64,000 nt of DNA, from the NCBI GenBank assembly GCA_013115125.1, contig JABANN010000031.1, forward strand, positions 1 to 64,000, read 5' to 3'. The stretch comes from Perkinsus olseni (taxonomy: Eukaryota > Perkinsozoa > Perkinsida). The translations under genes were made by a program, and so were the position numbers. This document shows, piece by piece, positions 1 to 10,112 of the stretch. Numbering within the stretch: the first letter of the stretch is position 1; the number at the start of each line of letters is the position of its first letter. The notes under the pieces were generated by a model, which was not told the origin of the DNA, did no database searches, and was given only the letters and a program-made list of their open reading frames with translations.

Positions 1-604
1 TCCTCGTTCATAAATGCTTCGTTTACCTTATAAATAACACGTAGAAAGCTCGCTTTTGAAACCTTGCTATTCCTCGAGCGTAGTGAGGGACGTGGTGCCT
101 CTGACTAAGAGCTAGAGAACCCCGGAGCGAAGCGACGGGTTCTGCTAGTCTATCCTGACGCGAAACGGTTTCAATCTTAAACTACTTGAAGATCTTGCAT
201 TTCCTGCACGCACATTTCCGTGCAACTTGCACGAAACTTCGCGCCTGTCCCTCATAGGAGGTGAGTAGCAGCAAGGAGCATGTAGACCGTCATGTTGGCC
301 CTCGGCCAAGCGCGGCCAGGCCCCGAGTGGTCACGTAAACACCCTGGGAAAAAAGCGGGCCGAAGGCCCGCGTAATACCACCCCTAGCGCGCCCGCCAGG
401 AGTTTGCCTACCTTCGACCCGAAAACTGCCCACGTTGGGGCCGGTAAGCTGAGAAGGGTGAGCACAGTACCAGCAGTAGAGGGCAGCGGTCGGTGGTGAG
501 TCTCGCTGGCACCATCCCGGGGGCCGAACCACTCAAGGACCTCACCAGACCCGTGAGGACGAAATCCGAGAGAGTGTCACGCGCCACAAAATTCTCAGGC
601 ATGG

Positions 605-780
605 TTAGACTGTTCCTGAAATTTACGTTCCTGGGAACGTGTTCAGGAAAGTGCTTAGCGTCTTTTGAACATTCCTGGGCACGTTCCTGGAAATGTTCCT
701 AGGAACGTTCCCAGCGCGCGTTTTTTGAACAAGATTTGTGCACTCCCGTTTCTGGGAACGTTCCTGAAACTCAGGATCGG
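605..780. repeat. Cluster of GGAACGTTCC-type palindromes
   Basis: Variants of GTTCCTGG / GGAACGTTCC recur about six times in 170 nt. They include a nested hairpin around 612-652 (outer arms TTCCTGAA/TTCAGGAA, inner arms ACGTTCC/GGAACGT) and the perfect palindrome GTTCCTAGGAAC. No gene overlaps it. Function is unknown; it could be a decayed palindromic repeat or a protein-binding array. Confidence 0.6.
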
Positions 781-1329
781 TTATTGAACAGCCCGTATGA
801 CTTGGAGGGTAATTCCCCTCCCACATGAACCCGAAAGCGTCTACGTCGCGTGGGAGAGGCCACCGTAAGGTGACTCGGAATTCGGGCAATCGAAGGCGAA
901 GACCTACCCAATCGGGTCATTAGCTGCTCTTCATCTTGAGTCGCTATATGGGGAGTTAAGGGAAGTCTACTTGACTTGTAAGTCCCCTCGCTGAACAGTT
1001 TGAGTTGAGTAATTCCCAAAATCCAAGGGAGAAGTACAAAATCCAAGGAAGTGTTTTCAGGGATCTGCATTACCTGGGCAACGGTTCGGGTTTCTGGTTT
1101 ACCTGGGTAACAGTTCCGGGATCGGGTTGCCCTGTCAGGTTTCGGGAGGGGTTTCTGGTTTCCCGTTCCTGCCTTCACCCGCAATTCAGGGGTTTTTTGT
1201 GGCTTTTGCCCCCCTGTCGCATGCGCTTCCCTGTCGCTCGGGACTGTAAGAAATTCTTCCTAAGAACGCCTTCCTTGAAGGTGAAGGAGCAACTTGTACG
1301 TTTTAGGGCCTCTGGTGACGTCGGTACCG

Positions 1330-1479
1330 TGCCGACGACTCGTCGGCAATGGCTGAGGGCTGGGGAAATTACCAGCAGTTCCTTGGTGACCCTCGCCCTT
1401 CCGCAGGAAAGAAGGGAGGTGAGTTGGACTGGATTGAGAGTCTCAATCCAGTCCAACAGTGGGTCTCAATTTGAGACCC
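1330..1479. repeat. Three perfect 1-nt-centre hairpins
   Basis: Hairpin 1: arms 1330-1338 and 1340-1348 (9 bp). Hairpin 2: arms 1423-1439 and 1441-1457 (17 bp, perfect). Hairpin 3: arms 1461-1469 and 1471-1479 (9 bp). All have a single unpaired centre base. Hairpins 2 and 3 are adjacent and share the core TCTCAA/TTGAGA, so the segment reads as repeated inversions of the same short sequence. None matches a rho-independent terminator (no T tract), and the context is eukaryotic. Confidence 0.8.
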
Positions 1480-2105
1480 TAAGGCAGTCCTGTTGGAATG
1501 TGGCGCCATGCAGCCAACAGTTTTCAGTGGAGGTGCCTTCCAACGGCCTAATTGCCCATCGAAATTAGGACACCCAGTTTGTTTTCTGGTCGAGGCGAAG
1601 CGGACGGCAGCGGCTGCCACCCCAGGAAGGCGGCGGCATTCACCAGCAATCCATTTTCGGGCAGCATGGTCGGCATAATTTTGCCCCTCTGAAGTGGGTG
1701 GAGGTTAGGGTGTTTTAAGTTGAAACTTTTAACTGAGATGTGCTACAATATGAGGCGAAGTCAGAGTAGCGCCGTGTTTACAAACAGGAATGAAGATATT
1801 GAAGCATCAGGAATGCCTTTGCAAACGGCTGATGACCGCGAGACCTCACGACACTCTGCTTCGCAATGGCACGCCAGTACAGCATCGGCAGTTATCCTAT
1901 CTATGAAGGTTGAACACTCGTCAACTGGGAGACCCGAATCAAGGCAGGACGACGTCGCGATCTTCGGACAGCCAATCAGTCGTTAGAATCAGTCACTATG
2001 TAAATATCTCGTCACGAATCTGGAAGCGCTATACCAACCTCAACAGCTAAAATCCTTTCGCCGCCGTATTACTGCGGGTCGAATCGAGACAGTCCGCAAG
2101 TACAT

Positions 2106-2124
2106 GTATCATGTAACATGATAC
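2106..2124. repeat. Perfect 9-bp hairpin, 1-nt centre
   Basis: Arms 2106-2114 and 2116-2124 (GTATCATGT / ACATGATAC) with one centre base at 2115. It lies in the gene-free left part of the window and belongs to the same class as the hairpins at 1330-1479. Weaker members of the class nearby are 2782-2796 (7 bp arms) and 2989-3005 (8 bp arms). Confidence 0.75.
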
Positions 2125-2519
2125 TTCTCATTTTCAGCATTTGTTTGTGGGCCCCCCCGAGTGTGGAGCTCATGTCCTTGAGAAAGCCGCGATCAAATGT
2201 ATGCGGCGATTATCGATCATCGATCAGCTCAGGAATTGCTTGGTCGTTTACGCTGCCATCCTGCAGTAGAGGTTATGAGATCCTGTCGGTGCCGATGTGT
2301 ATTACACGATGATCGTTAACTCACAGCCTGCTCAAACACCATCTTCGCATACTCAAGAGACTCAGCCCTGTTGTGTAAAAGAGAAGGCGATGTAGGAATG
2401 TCAATCTACTATACCATTCAGAAGTCTATTTGGCGTGTAAGGCCGTATATATGGGGCTGGATTTCACGTTGCCGGGTTGAGACAGCATGTTGGCGGAAGG
2501 GTAGAGATGGGGGGATACA

Positions 2520-2645
2520 ATTGGCGGATAAGGAAGTCATTTTAGCGACCGACCTCAAGTAAGGAAATCAATTTAGCGAACAAGGCCCTCAATTTCATCA
2601 TTAAGGAAGTCAATTTCGCTGATAAGGATATTAATTTCGCGGATC
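2520..2645. repeat. Degenerate tandem repeat, about 22-30 nt unit
   Basis: Five diverged copies of a unit resembling GATAAGGAAGTCAATTTAGC follow one another, for example near 2523, 2556, 2581, 2602 and 2624. The unit is purine-rich, then AT-rich. No coding frame runs through it. It is probably a decaying minisatellite. Confidence 0.65.
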
Positions 2646-3369
2646 AACTTTGACCCGGAATCGTCGGACATGTAACTCCGCACGACTCTTTTCCGACCAC
2701 CTGTCCCGGGAATTATCTCCATAGTTCAGCCCAGAAATATTCTCGGGTAAGAGAAGGAAGGAATTATTCCAAGAAATATTGGCAATATTATATTGCGTCT
2801 TTTTTCGGGAATCATGGGAATTGAGTGTCACATACCGATGAGGCTGCTGTTCCTTGCGGCCTCCTGATGTTTCTGTTGCTATCGTGCTCATATTGGGGGA
2901 GGAAAGAACGATTCTTCCTCACCCTTCAGCCGCCCTGGATACTTTCGGCGTGCCGCCGAAATTCGTGTTACGGTAAAACAGCTTTTCCCGGTGAAACTTT
3001 CACCGCGGATGCTCGGCTGCCCTGCGGAATTTATCTTACCAAGCTGTAGTAGTTTTAATATTCACCCCGTTCAAAACTGAACTCATCACCATCTGAGTCT
3101 AGGGAATGGACTTATTCCAAAAAATGGGGGTATGAAAAACCCACTATGGGTGGATCTATCGCGGGCGGCCCGAGCCAAGCCACCTACCTGGATCGAGCCA
3201 ACCTATCACAGAGTTTAGCGAGAAAGTACGGCCATAGCTCGGCCCGAGGCTCGAACCCCGAGCAAAAGTATGCGTGCCGACAAATGTACAAAAGGACACT
3301 GAGAGGCTCTCAATGGGGGCAGAAACAGCCGGACGAATCGGCGACCGCAACTAAGCGCAAAACCGATGG

Positions 3370-3852
3370 TTAGGTGTTATAAGGGAGATAATTGTCGATA
3401 TATTTTATATTGTCGAGAGTAAAGACCTTCTTCTTTACCCCGTCCAGTTCCAGGTAGACTTTATCTTCCCTAGCTGCGATTACAATGAAGGTAGAGCCTT
3501 CCGTCGGCACTTCAGAGCTTGGACAGGTCGCCGCCACTTCGCCGATGAACCTTATGTAGTCTGCACCTCCGCCGAACACAGAATTGGTTAACTCGCCGAC
3601 GATTAACTCGCTTATGCGGAATTCGTGTTGGACACCAACCGGCTCACCAGAATAGTCTTCACAGGAGAAGGTTATCATCACGTCTTTCGGTGTAATCTCC
3701 ATCTTCAAGGCGAAGTAGGCATCGTAAAAGACATATGAACCCGGGGCCAGGTCTAGGGCTCTTCTGAAAAATGTAACCTCTTTCCCTTCGAGTATAGTCT
3801 TGAAAGATATCGTGTAGCCATCTTGGCTCAAGTCTACTAACACCCTTATCAT
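3370..3852 (-). CDS. 3' part of an unrecognised host gene, cut by LINE
   Basis: Open frame of 160 codons on the minus strand. The body reads as a real folded protein (alternating beta-like segments such as VMITFSCEDYSGEP and FIVIAAREDKVYLELDG) and ends NYLPYNT-stop. I do not recognise the family; Perkinsus-type secreted hypothetical proteins are a possibility only. The first 13 codons, including the only ATG, lie inside the antisense of the retrotransposon 5' end (3814-3852), so that ATG is an accident of insertion. The native 5' part of the gene must lie beyond the element, perhaps in the minus-strand frame at 9745-10112. It is probably a disrupted gene in this haplotype. Confidence 0.5.
   Translation of the reverse strand: MIRVLVDLSQDGYTISFKTILEGKEVTFFRRALDLAPGSYVFYDAYFALKMEITPKDVMITFSCEDYSGEPVGVQHEFRISELIVGELTNSVFGGGADYIRFIGEVAATCPSSEVPTEGSTFIVIAAREDKVYLELDGVKKKVFTLDNIKYIDNYLPYNT
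3814..3832 (+). other. Spliced-leader relic
   Basis: The 19 nt GTAGCCATCTTGGCTCAAG match exactly the 3' 19 nt of the 22-nt spliced leader known from dinoflagellates and perkinsids (consensus DCCGTAGCCATYTTGGCTCAAG; established knowledge, quoted from memory). Only the first bases next to the cap are missing. It is followed by 26 nt of leader and then by the first ATG (3859) of the retrotransposon on the same strand. A copy made from a trans-spliced mRNA and reinserted would look exactly like this. There is no donor GT directly after the AAG, so it is not an SL RNA gene. Confidence 0.85.
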
Positions 3853-5140
3853 CACACTATGCCAGCCGATTCCTCATCCGGCGGAGAACGCGGCCTGGCT
3901 ATCCTATGCAACGGCACCCTCGACGACGGGTCCCTGGGACCAGAAGACATGGAAGTGCAGGATACTAACGTGGAAGTGGATACGCCCGGGACCCCTCCAA
4001 TCCCCGGGCAGGTAGGAAGTGGAGGGAACGTCTGCGAGGAATCTAACTCTCATACGGCGTCCCAGCATGGGAATAGAATAGATAAGCGCTCGACTGGCAT
4101 AGCGGACGACCTGGTGGCGGCGTGGGACTCAGCAGAATCCCTCATGCAAGAGTCGTCACTAGTCGGTGTGGCGATACCCGCGGGTATCGTGCGAGCATCA
4201 GGGTCTAGCACGGTACGAAGTGGAGGAGTAGTAGCCCTCCCGCCCTTTGGCGGGGCGTTAAATGGCGATTCCCACCACTTGACCCCACCCCGCGCCGTGG
4301 GAGAAAAGTCCGGGCGACATCATCTTACTCCGACTGTAAGTTAGTATCGGCTCTTCGAGACAGTAGGAAGCAACGCAATCACTGGGCTGATACGTGCCCC
4401 AATATCGAGAAATTGGTCCATCTTCAAGACACACTCAGAAGACTTGCAGCCCAGGACCCGTCGGCTGTGGCCGTTGACGAGCTCCTAGTGGCTTTGAATT
4501 CCGTCCTTGGACTTCTCACCTTATCGTACGCTACTAGCGTTGGGGAGTCGGTGTACTCAGTAGTTAAAGGAGGCCAAAGTTAAATGGCTCATGACAGCTA
4601 GGGGGCAGGCGCTCCCAACAATGGCTCCCAGGACCAAAGGGGGCAGAACGTCGCTAGTGGTAGTAGCATCGAGGACGCTCAGGCGCCTCCAGCCACACTT
4701 GTACCCTCTACGATTACAACGGCACTAGCAATTCGCGATCCAGGATTCGGCAGTTGAGGAGACGGTTCGAGAGTGCCTCACCGGAACCGCAACCATCACC
4801 TCGGGAAGAGAGCAGTTCTGCTCTGGAGCGGCAGCGAACTCGCACCGCTGAGGCGACCATAGTCCCTCCACCCTGTAGCAGATTTCGACAGCCGAGGCCT
4901 CAAGAGCAACGAGTTGAACCGTCCATACCCTCCCAACGGCGCGGAGGCGGACTCCCAAACAGCGTCGTTCAGACCAGACTCGGGCGCGAGTTGGCCCCTG
5001 AGATTAGGCGCGGCACCAATAGCCACGAACCCGTGAATTCTTGGGCAACGGTCGTCTCGCGCCGCCGCCCAAAAAACAAGAACATCACCGGGGCTGTGAA
5101 CACGGTTACCACGCCGGGCCAACCCTCGCGGCAGCCTAGA

Positions 5141-5159
5141 GCTGCTCTAGTAGAGCAGC
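5141..5159. repeat. Palindromic insertion, 9-bp arms, in ORF1
   Basis: Arms 5141-5149 and 5151-5159 are perfect complements around one centre base (5150). The local order is TAGAGC, its inverse, then TAGAGC again. Removing 14 nt joins the upstream frame (codons read RQPRA) to the downstream frame that continues AMQKTRP, exactly the frame change observed here. Confidence 0.75.
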
Positions 5160-5585
5160 CATGCAAAAAACTAGGCCAACAACGGGAAGGGTGGTGGAAC
5201 TACTCCCTCGAGAGCCAGGTCTACCGTTGACACCGAGGCAGTTACAGGAGATCAGGTCTCAAGCACTCAGTGCCCTTCCGGAGTCGGTGACGGTCGTGTC
5301 GACATTCCCAGTAGGAGGCGGGCTCGGCCTGACCCTTTCAAAAGCAGAAGAGGTTACTGTGGCCTGCCAAGCGCTGTCGTGTATGCGAGGATGGGTTGCA
5401 CGCCCACGACAGTCTCTCTGGCCTCGTATCATTCTTTTCAACACGAGCTGTCCTCGCTCGGCATCCCTCGACGACATCAACGCGTCGTTCAGGAAAGAGA
5501 ACCCCGACATCATAAATGCATGCGGGGACCAACATGGGAGCACTCAGATAGTGAAAGGCTTCTACTGGCGGTCGTCCGACGACAT

Positions 5586-5630
5586 GGTAATCACAAGGTG
5601 CGACGACCGTCGTCGCACCTTGTGATTACC
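5586..5630. repeat. Perfect 22-bp palindrome inserted in ORF1
   Basis: Arms 5586-5607 and 5609-5630 are perfect complements with a single centre base (5608). Removing 35 nt (about 5595-5629) joins codons reading DMVIT to VAPAAY in one frame, which resolves the change from frame 1 to frame 3 seen at this point. The longest perfect short-spacer inverted repeat I noticed in the window. Confidence 0.85.
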
Positions 5631-6027
5631 GTTGCACCAGCGGCATACGCCCATATTCGCGACCGCGGGGTTAGAAAGATCAAATTCTTTAGGCTTCTAA
5701 CGGCATTTTCTACAGCCGTCGGGCAGCCCTGCTGCTACTTCTGTGGGCAACTTGGACATATAATGTCCAAGTGCCCCGCAAAGGAGGGGGGAGGGTCGCC
5801 GCGATGTTGCAAATGTGCAGGAGGCCATAAGAGATTCGAGTGCAATTCCGACACAGCCAAGTGCATCACATGTCTACAATAATATTGGTACAGGGGCCAA
5901 CAATGGACCCTGACCATCAGGCTACTGATCCAAACTGTCCCCTAGCACAGGCTAGACTAACCCGTCTGCATCGAAGAACGGATTTCGGTAACCTAGCGAA
6001 GGAGCGGCGCGCTCATGGTCCGTCGCA

Positions 6028-9000
6028 ATGACCTGTATATACCAATTGAACTGTGGCAAGAGAACGTTCTCCGTCTCTAGCATACTTGGCATCCTTTCGG
6101 CTCTCGCCATTCTACCCTCCTGTCTAGCCCTCCAAGAATGCCCGGCGGATCTAGGTGAGCTTACGAAAAAATACTTGTGGTTTAGAGCAGACCGCGGTAA
6201 TGCGGCGGTCCTCGTTCGTCAAGACATCAAGTCGATCTCTTTGACCTGTGAAAAAGATCTGGTCGCGGTATCTCTGAGGGAATGCATCGTGATTTCGATG
6301 TATATGCACCCAACAGATATGGCCCAGAGAACTCACATTAAGGAGCTTCTTGGTAATTCAGCGCCTAGCTGGCACGTGCCTTCCGTTCTGTGCGCGGATG
6401 TCAACGCGTGGAACGCGCTATGGGGTTCCAGAATGAGCTCCTTCAACACTAAAAACCAGGCGTGGACCCGCGGTTCTAAACTACTGATGCTCTTAGAAGA
6501 TTTGGACTTCCAGGTGATCAATGACCCGGAGTCCCCACCGACATTCATAGGCGGCCGGGGTTGCTCCTGGATAGACATAACCGCGGTCCGGAAGTGGAAT
6601 AAGCCGACAAAATGGGAATTCAGTCCGGAAGGATCCGGTAGCGACCACAGGCTGATTATCACAACGCTGAAGCTACCAATCGATACCACCCAACGACTGG
6701 CTCTCCGACTCACCGACGTCGAGCGAGTCAGGAATCGAGTACGGAACTTCGTGGCTACCAACTCGACACCCACAGCCGTCTCTCTGGCAACAGAACTGTC
6801 CAGAGCCGTCCGCGAGAGCACGCCCACATTGTCATGTCGGCTCAAGCCTGGGTGGTGGACAACGCGGCTAGAGGGATTGAAGCAGCGGCTCAAGCGGCTA
6901 CAAAGAAGAGTGCACCGCCGCTTCTTGCGCGGGGCCCTCCGAGGGGATTTGGAGCAGGAGCTGAAGGACCTGCGTACCGCCTACAGGGCGGAACTGAGCG
7001 ACGCCAAGAGCAGAGCGCGCAAGAGATTTTTTGAAGGACAGGCGGACTACTGTAAACTGGTTCGCCCACCGCGCGTTTCTTCTGTACCTTCAAGTCTGGA
7101 AGGTTGCCCTGAAAGCGAGAATACCGCAGCTTTCATCCTGCGCCGCCTATTTCCGAGATTCGATTCGGGCCATCGGCTGCTGTGGCGCATCAGACATTTG
7201 CTTGGTCCCAATAGAGTGGTCCCTCCCGTCACCGTGCGGGAACTGGAGCAAGTCGTCAGCCGTTTCCGAGATGGTTCCCCTGGAGAGGACCATATAAATA
7301 ATGACATTCTCAAGCAAACCTTATCAGATTTGAAGGATGTGTGGGCTCGCACCTTCACGACACTTTTGAACGAACGCGTCCACCCTGAAGAGTTCAAGCG
7401 GGGCCGGGGTTTGCTCCTTTTGAAGCCTCACCGCGATCTAGCTAAAGTAAGCTCGTGGAGACCCGTGGTCTTGCAATCTTGCGTGAGCAAAATGCTGGAA
7501 GGTGTCGTGTCAGATCGGATCTACCACGAGATCGCCTCCTCGTTACACTGCCCCGGAATATTTGGATTTGTTCGCTCCAAGTCCAGTGATCAAGCGGTTC
7601 ACCGCATCTGCAGCCACTACCGCTCAGGGATGCAGCGGGGTCATGTAGTAGCAGTATGCTTAGACGTCCGGAATGCATTTAATTGCCTCCGGCATGACTA
7701 TATCATCAAGAGCCTAGTATTACTGAACACTTCGGAGTACCTCGTTAGCTTCATCCGTAGCTATCTCCATAATCAAAGTGTAACCGTCGAACTTGGGATT
7801 CACGACTCCTCGATAACCCTTCAAGTAGGGGTTCCACAGGGAAGCCGGTTAGGACCCTTATTATTCACAGCGAGCACTATAAGCCTCGTGCGGGAGCTGC
7901 GAAAAATCAGCGGCGTAGACGTAGTTATTACAGCGTATGCGGACGACCTCACAATCGTCCTCAGCGGTCCGAGCCGCAAACACATCCGCGGTCTATGGGC
8001 CCGCGTCAAAAAGTGCCTCAACAGATGGTGCGACGCGAGTGGCCTTACCATTGACATGGACAAGTCCAGCTGCCTATCCCCTCGCAAGCCGCCCCAACTA
8101 TCTTTGAAGGGGAAAGTACTTGAGCGTCGCAAGGTGGTGCGAGTTTTGGGGGTGCACCTGGACCAGCGAATGAACTTCCGATTTCACGTGAAAAACGACC
8201 TGCGAGGCTGCCATCCAGCGGCTCGGGAGGTTACGTCGGATGGGGATAGAAAGGGCTGGGCTCAGCAGTAGGGGGGTCATTGCAACATACGAGAAGTCAA
8301 TCATTCCATATATCTCGTATGGGGTGCGATCATGGCAATCCGTATTGGAGGATGAGCGGTGCCAGACTCTGTTATCCCGCGTCGCCGCATACGCGGCACG
8401 GCTGGCGTTAAAAGCTCCTCGACGAGCATCCAACTCAGCACTCATAGCTCTGTCTGGACTGACGCCAGCGCATCTGGTGCTTGCCGGCCTGGCGGCTATG
8501 GCGGGAGCGAGGCAAGACTCGACCCTCTCAATGCACGGTAACGGTGTTCTGAATGGCTGGTCGCCTCTGGAACCGATTGGCATGGAGGGGTGGCAGCTAC
8601 ACCCTCTGCCCCCGTGGGACGATGGGATGAGCATTGAAATCCAAACGGAGGAAGCGGCCACAGCATTTGCGTGCCTGGCTCCGAGCGGCCAGGCTATCTT
8701 TACGGATGGCTCCGTCAGTCCCTCAGTACATGCAGGAGCCGCCATAGCGGCATACTCGCAAGGCGGCGAGATACATTGCGAAGGCTACAAATTGCTTGGG
8801 CACTGCACAATTGCCCAATGTGAACTGATAGCCATCGAGAGAGCCATTTCCTATGCGTGCCAGCATCGAGGAGATGCTCCGCATGGGTGGACTATTGTGA
8901 GTGACTCGCAATCCAGCTTGCGCACATTACAATCCCGTAGACAAACTGAGCGAAACGCTGTAGCATGTAGGGTCATGTCTCACTTGGCAGACCTTGCACT

Positions 9001-9574
9001 AGGGAGCCGTCCGAGGCTCAAGTGGTGTCCTTCGCACTGCGGAATCATAGGCAATGAGAGGGCAGATGAATTATGTGGGAGTGCCTCATCGCCATTCACA
9101 TCGTTTCCGGTGGCAAGCGCTAGATCTCACGTTAAGGGTCTGGTTCGAGACATAGTTTCGGACGCTTCGTCCACGTGGTGGGCGGCCCGCAAGGAATCCT
9201 TAGGCTCCACCATACGGTCACTCTTCAGCACCTTCTCAGCAGCTAGGAAATTCTCAAAGTACGAGACGTCGCCGGCGCTCATGGCGCTTGTGACGGGGCA
9301 GCTACCGACACCGCATCTACGCCACCTACAGCGGCTAAGGGCGACACCAACGTGCCCGTGCGGGGCACCCGACGGCAGCACGATCCATCTGGCTCAAGAA
9401 TGTCCGCTCTTGGATAGCGCCAGGAAGGAGGCAGGGGTGAGCTCACAACTCCTCTTGAGTAAGTTAGTCACAGCAGGCAAGCAGAGGCGACGCTTGCTAA
9501 AATTGAGTGAGTTACTTCTGAAATTCTGCGTCGATCTCAGAGATGCGGAAAATGGTTCTGATCCTCCCCCGTAG
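6028..9574 (+). pseudogene. LINE ORF2: endonuclease, reverse transcriptase, RNase H
   Basis: ORF2 begins with ATG 6028, overlapping the ORF1 stop as ATGA. APE endonuclease motifs are visible: QLNCGKR, LQEC, CADVNAWNALWGS, and SGSDHRL (catalytic SDH). Reverse transcriptase follows, with FKRGRGLLLLKP, VCLDVRNAFN, GVPQGSRLGPLLF and the catalytic YADD near 7936-7947. RNase H lies in the next frame: IFTDGSV (Asp), CELIAIERA (Glu), VSDSQSS (Asp) and a C-terminal NERADEL. A single frameshift in the A5 run at 8191-8195 separates RT from RNase H. A CCHC-like tail (TCPCGAPDGSTIHLAQECP) lies near 9350-9400. The domain order and the RNase H point to the I/Jockey side of LINEs; the exact clade needs a tree. 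Confidence 0.92.
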
Positions 9575-9744
9575 ATTCAGAGCTACGCTTTCCACTTCGA
9601 ACACGTCCATGAAAGGAGTGGATCGGACGAAGACTGAAGGAATCCCACGATAGTCGAAGAGGCCGTAATGGGGACACCTTCACGTCCTCGTCGCCATTGA
9701 TCAACGCGCCGTATTTTATAACATTGTATGGCACTCACGTGCAA

Positions 9745-10112
9745 TAGTCCGGGGGGGAAGTAGTGTCTTCATGTTATTGAGGTCCTGCATTCTCACTACG
9801 GCAACGGAGTCTCCTGAATGGCGATCGTGAATCCTGGATGTGGTCCCGGGGCGATACGTCTGAGAACGAGCAAGGTGGTGACTTGCGCTCGACGGTGACG
9901 GGAGTGGTCGCCCGCTCCACGACGTTCTCCAGGAGAACAGAGTTGTCGTCTGGTTTGCGGGTCTTGATGCATCGTAGTTCACGACGGAACCTCCTGTCTT
10001 GCGCACCGTAGTAGCTAAGCATGTCTATACCACTTACTATTGATTGGCCTGTGCTGCCTGCGGGCGTTTGTCTGTCTGTTTGGCTGGTTAAGGCCGTTGA
10101 TAAACGTTTCAC
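9745..10112 (-). CDS. Possible 5' exon(s) of the LINE-interrupted host gene
   Basis: A minus-strand open frame starts at ATG 10112. It can be spliced internally (donor GTAAGT near 10035, acceptor near 9990), shows one likely frame slip in the C4/G3 stretch near 9845-9850, and reaches a candidate donor GTGAGT at about 9745. Composition is plausible but has no recognisable domain. Its position just beyond the 3' side of the retrotransposon, on the strand of the 3370-3852 frame, makes it a candidate for the missing 5' part. This is weak and unproven. Confidence 0.3.

Larger units (their letters stand above)
1..3369. other. Gene-poor repeat-bearing stretch
   Basis: I see no convincing protein-coding exon here. 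Open frames are short, start with non-ATG codons or have no coherent composition. The stretch holds a palindrome cluster (605-780), two imperfect direct copies of a 21-22 nt unit beginning TTACCTGGG at 1070-1090 and 1099-1120, several perfect hairpins (1330-1479, 2106-2124, 2782-2796, 2989-3005) and a degenerate tandem repeat (about 2520-2645), each listed separately. Confidence 0.6.
3859..6031 (+). pseudogene. LINE ORF1 (gag-like), frame-broken
   Basis: Coding sense can be followed through successive frames. An acidic, Ser/Pro-rich N-terminus begins at ATG 3859. A helical region (about 4311-4580) follows, with stops at 4581 and about 4599. Then comes an Arg/Ser-rich segment from 4754 containing SWATVVSRRRP, a nucleic-acid-binding-like domain from 5161, and two zinc knuckles near 5730-5870 (CYFCGQLGHIMSKC, then CCKCAGGHKRFEC). 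The last frame stops at 6029-6031, overlapping the ORF2 start. Breaks occur near 4300 (by the AAAA run), 4735, 5141-5159, 5595-5629 and 5880. The breaks at 5141-5159 and 5595-5629 coincide with palindromic insertions of 14 and 35 nt whose removal restores the frame. Confidence 0.85.
3814..9740 (+). mobile_element. Non-LTR retrotransposon (Jockey/I-like, RNase H-bearing)
   Basis: A near full-length LINE with an ORF1 carrying CCHC zinc knuckles and an ORF2 with APE-type endonuclease, reverse transcriptase and RNase H, in that order. The 5' boundary is set by the spliced-leader relic at 3814. The 3' boundary is not sharp: ORF2 stops at 9574, no poly(A) tail is evident just after, and a possible host exon on the other strand ends near 9745. 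An A-rich tract at 10165-10173 is an alternative end. No target-site duplication was found. ORF1 has several frame breaks and ORF2 one, so this copy is unlikely to be autonomous unless some of these are sequencing errors. Confidence 0.9.

Noticed and set aside
78-140. GAGCGAAGCGA-like motifs suggesting organellar repeats
   Set aside because: Only two short, non-identical instances; the rest of the window is clearly nuclear.
9385-9405. Second spliced-leader-like match (CCATCTGGCTCAAG)
   Set aside because: One base is missing relative to the leader, and the sequence is in-frame coding in the LINE C-terminal CCHC-like tail, so it is probably coincidence.
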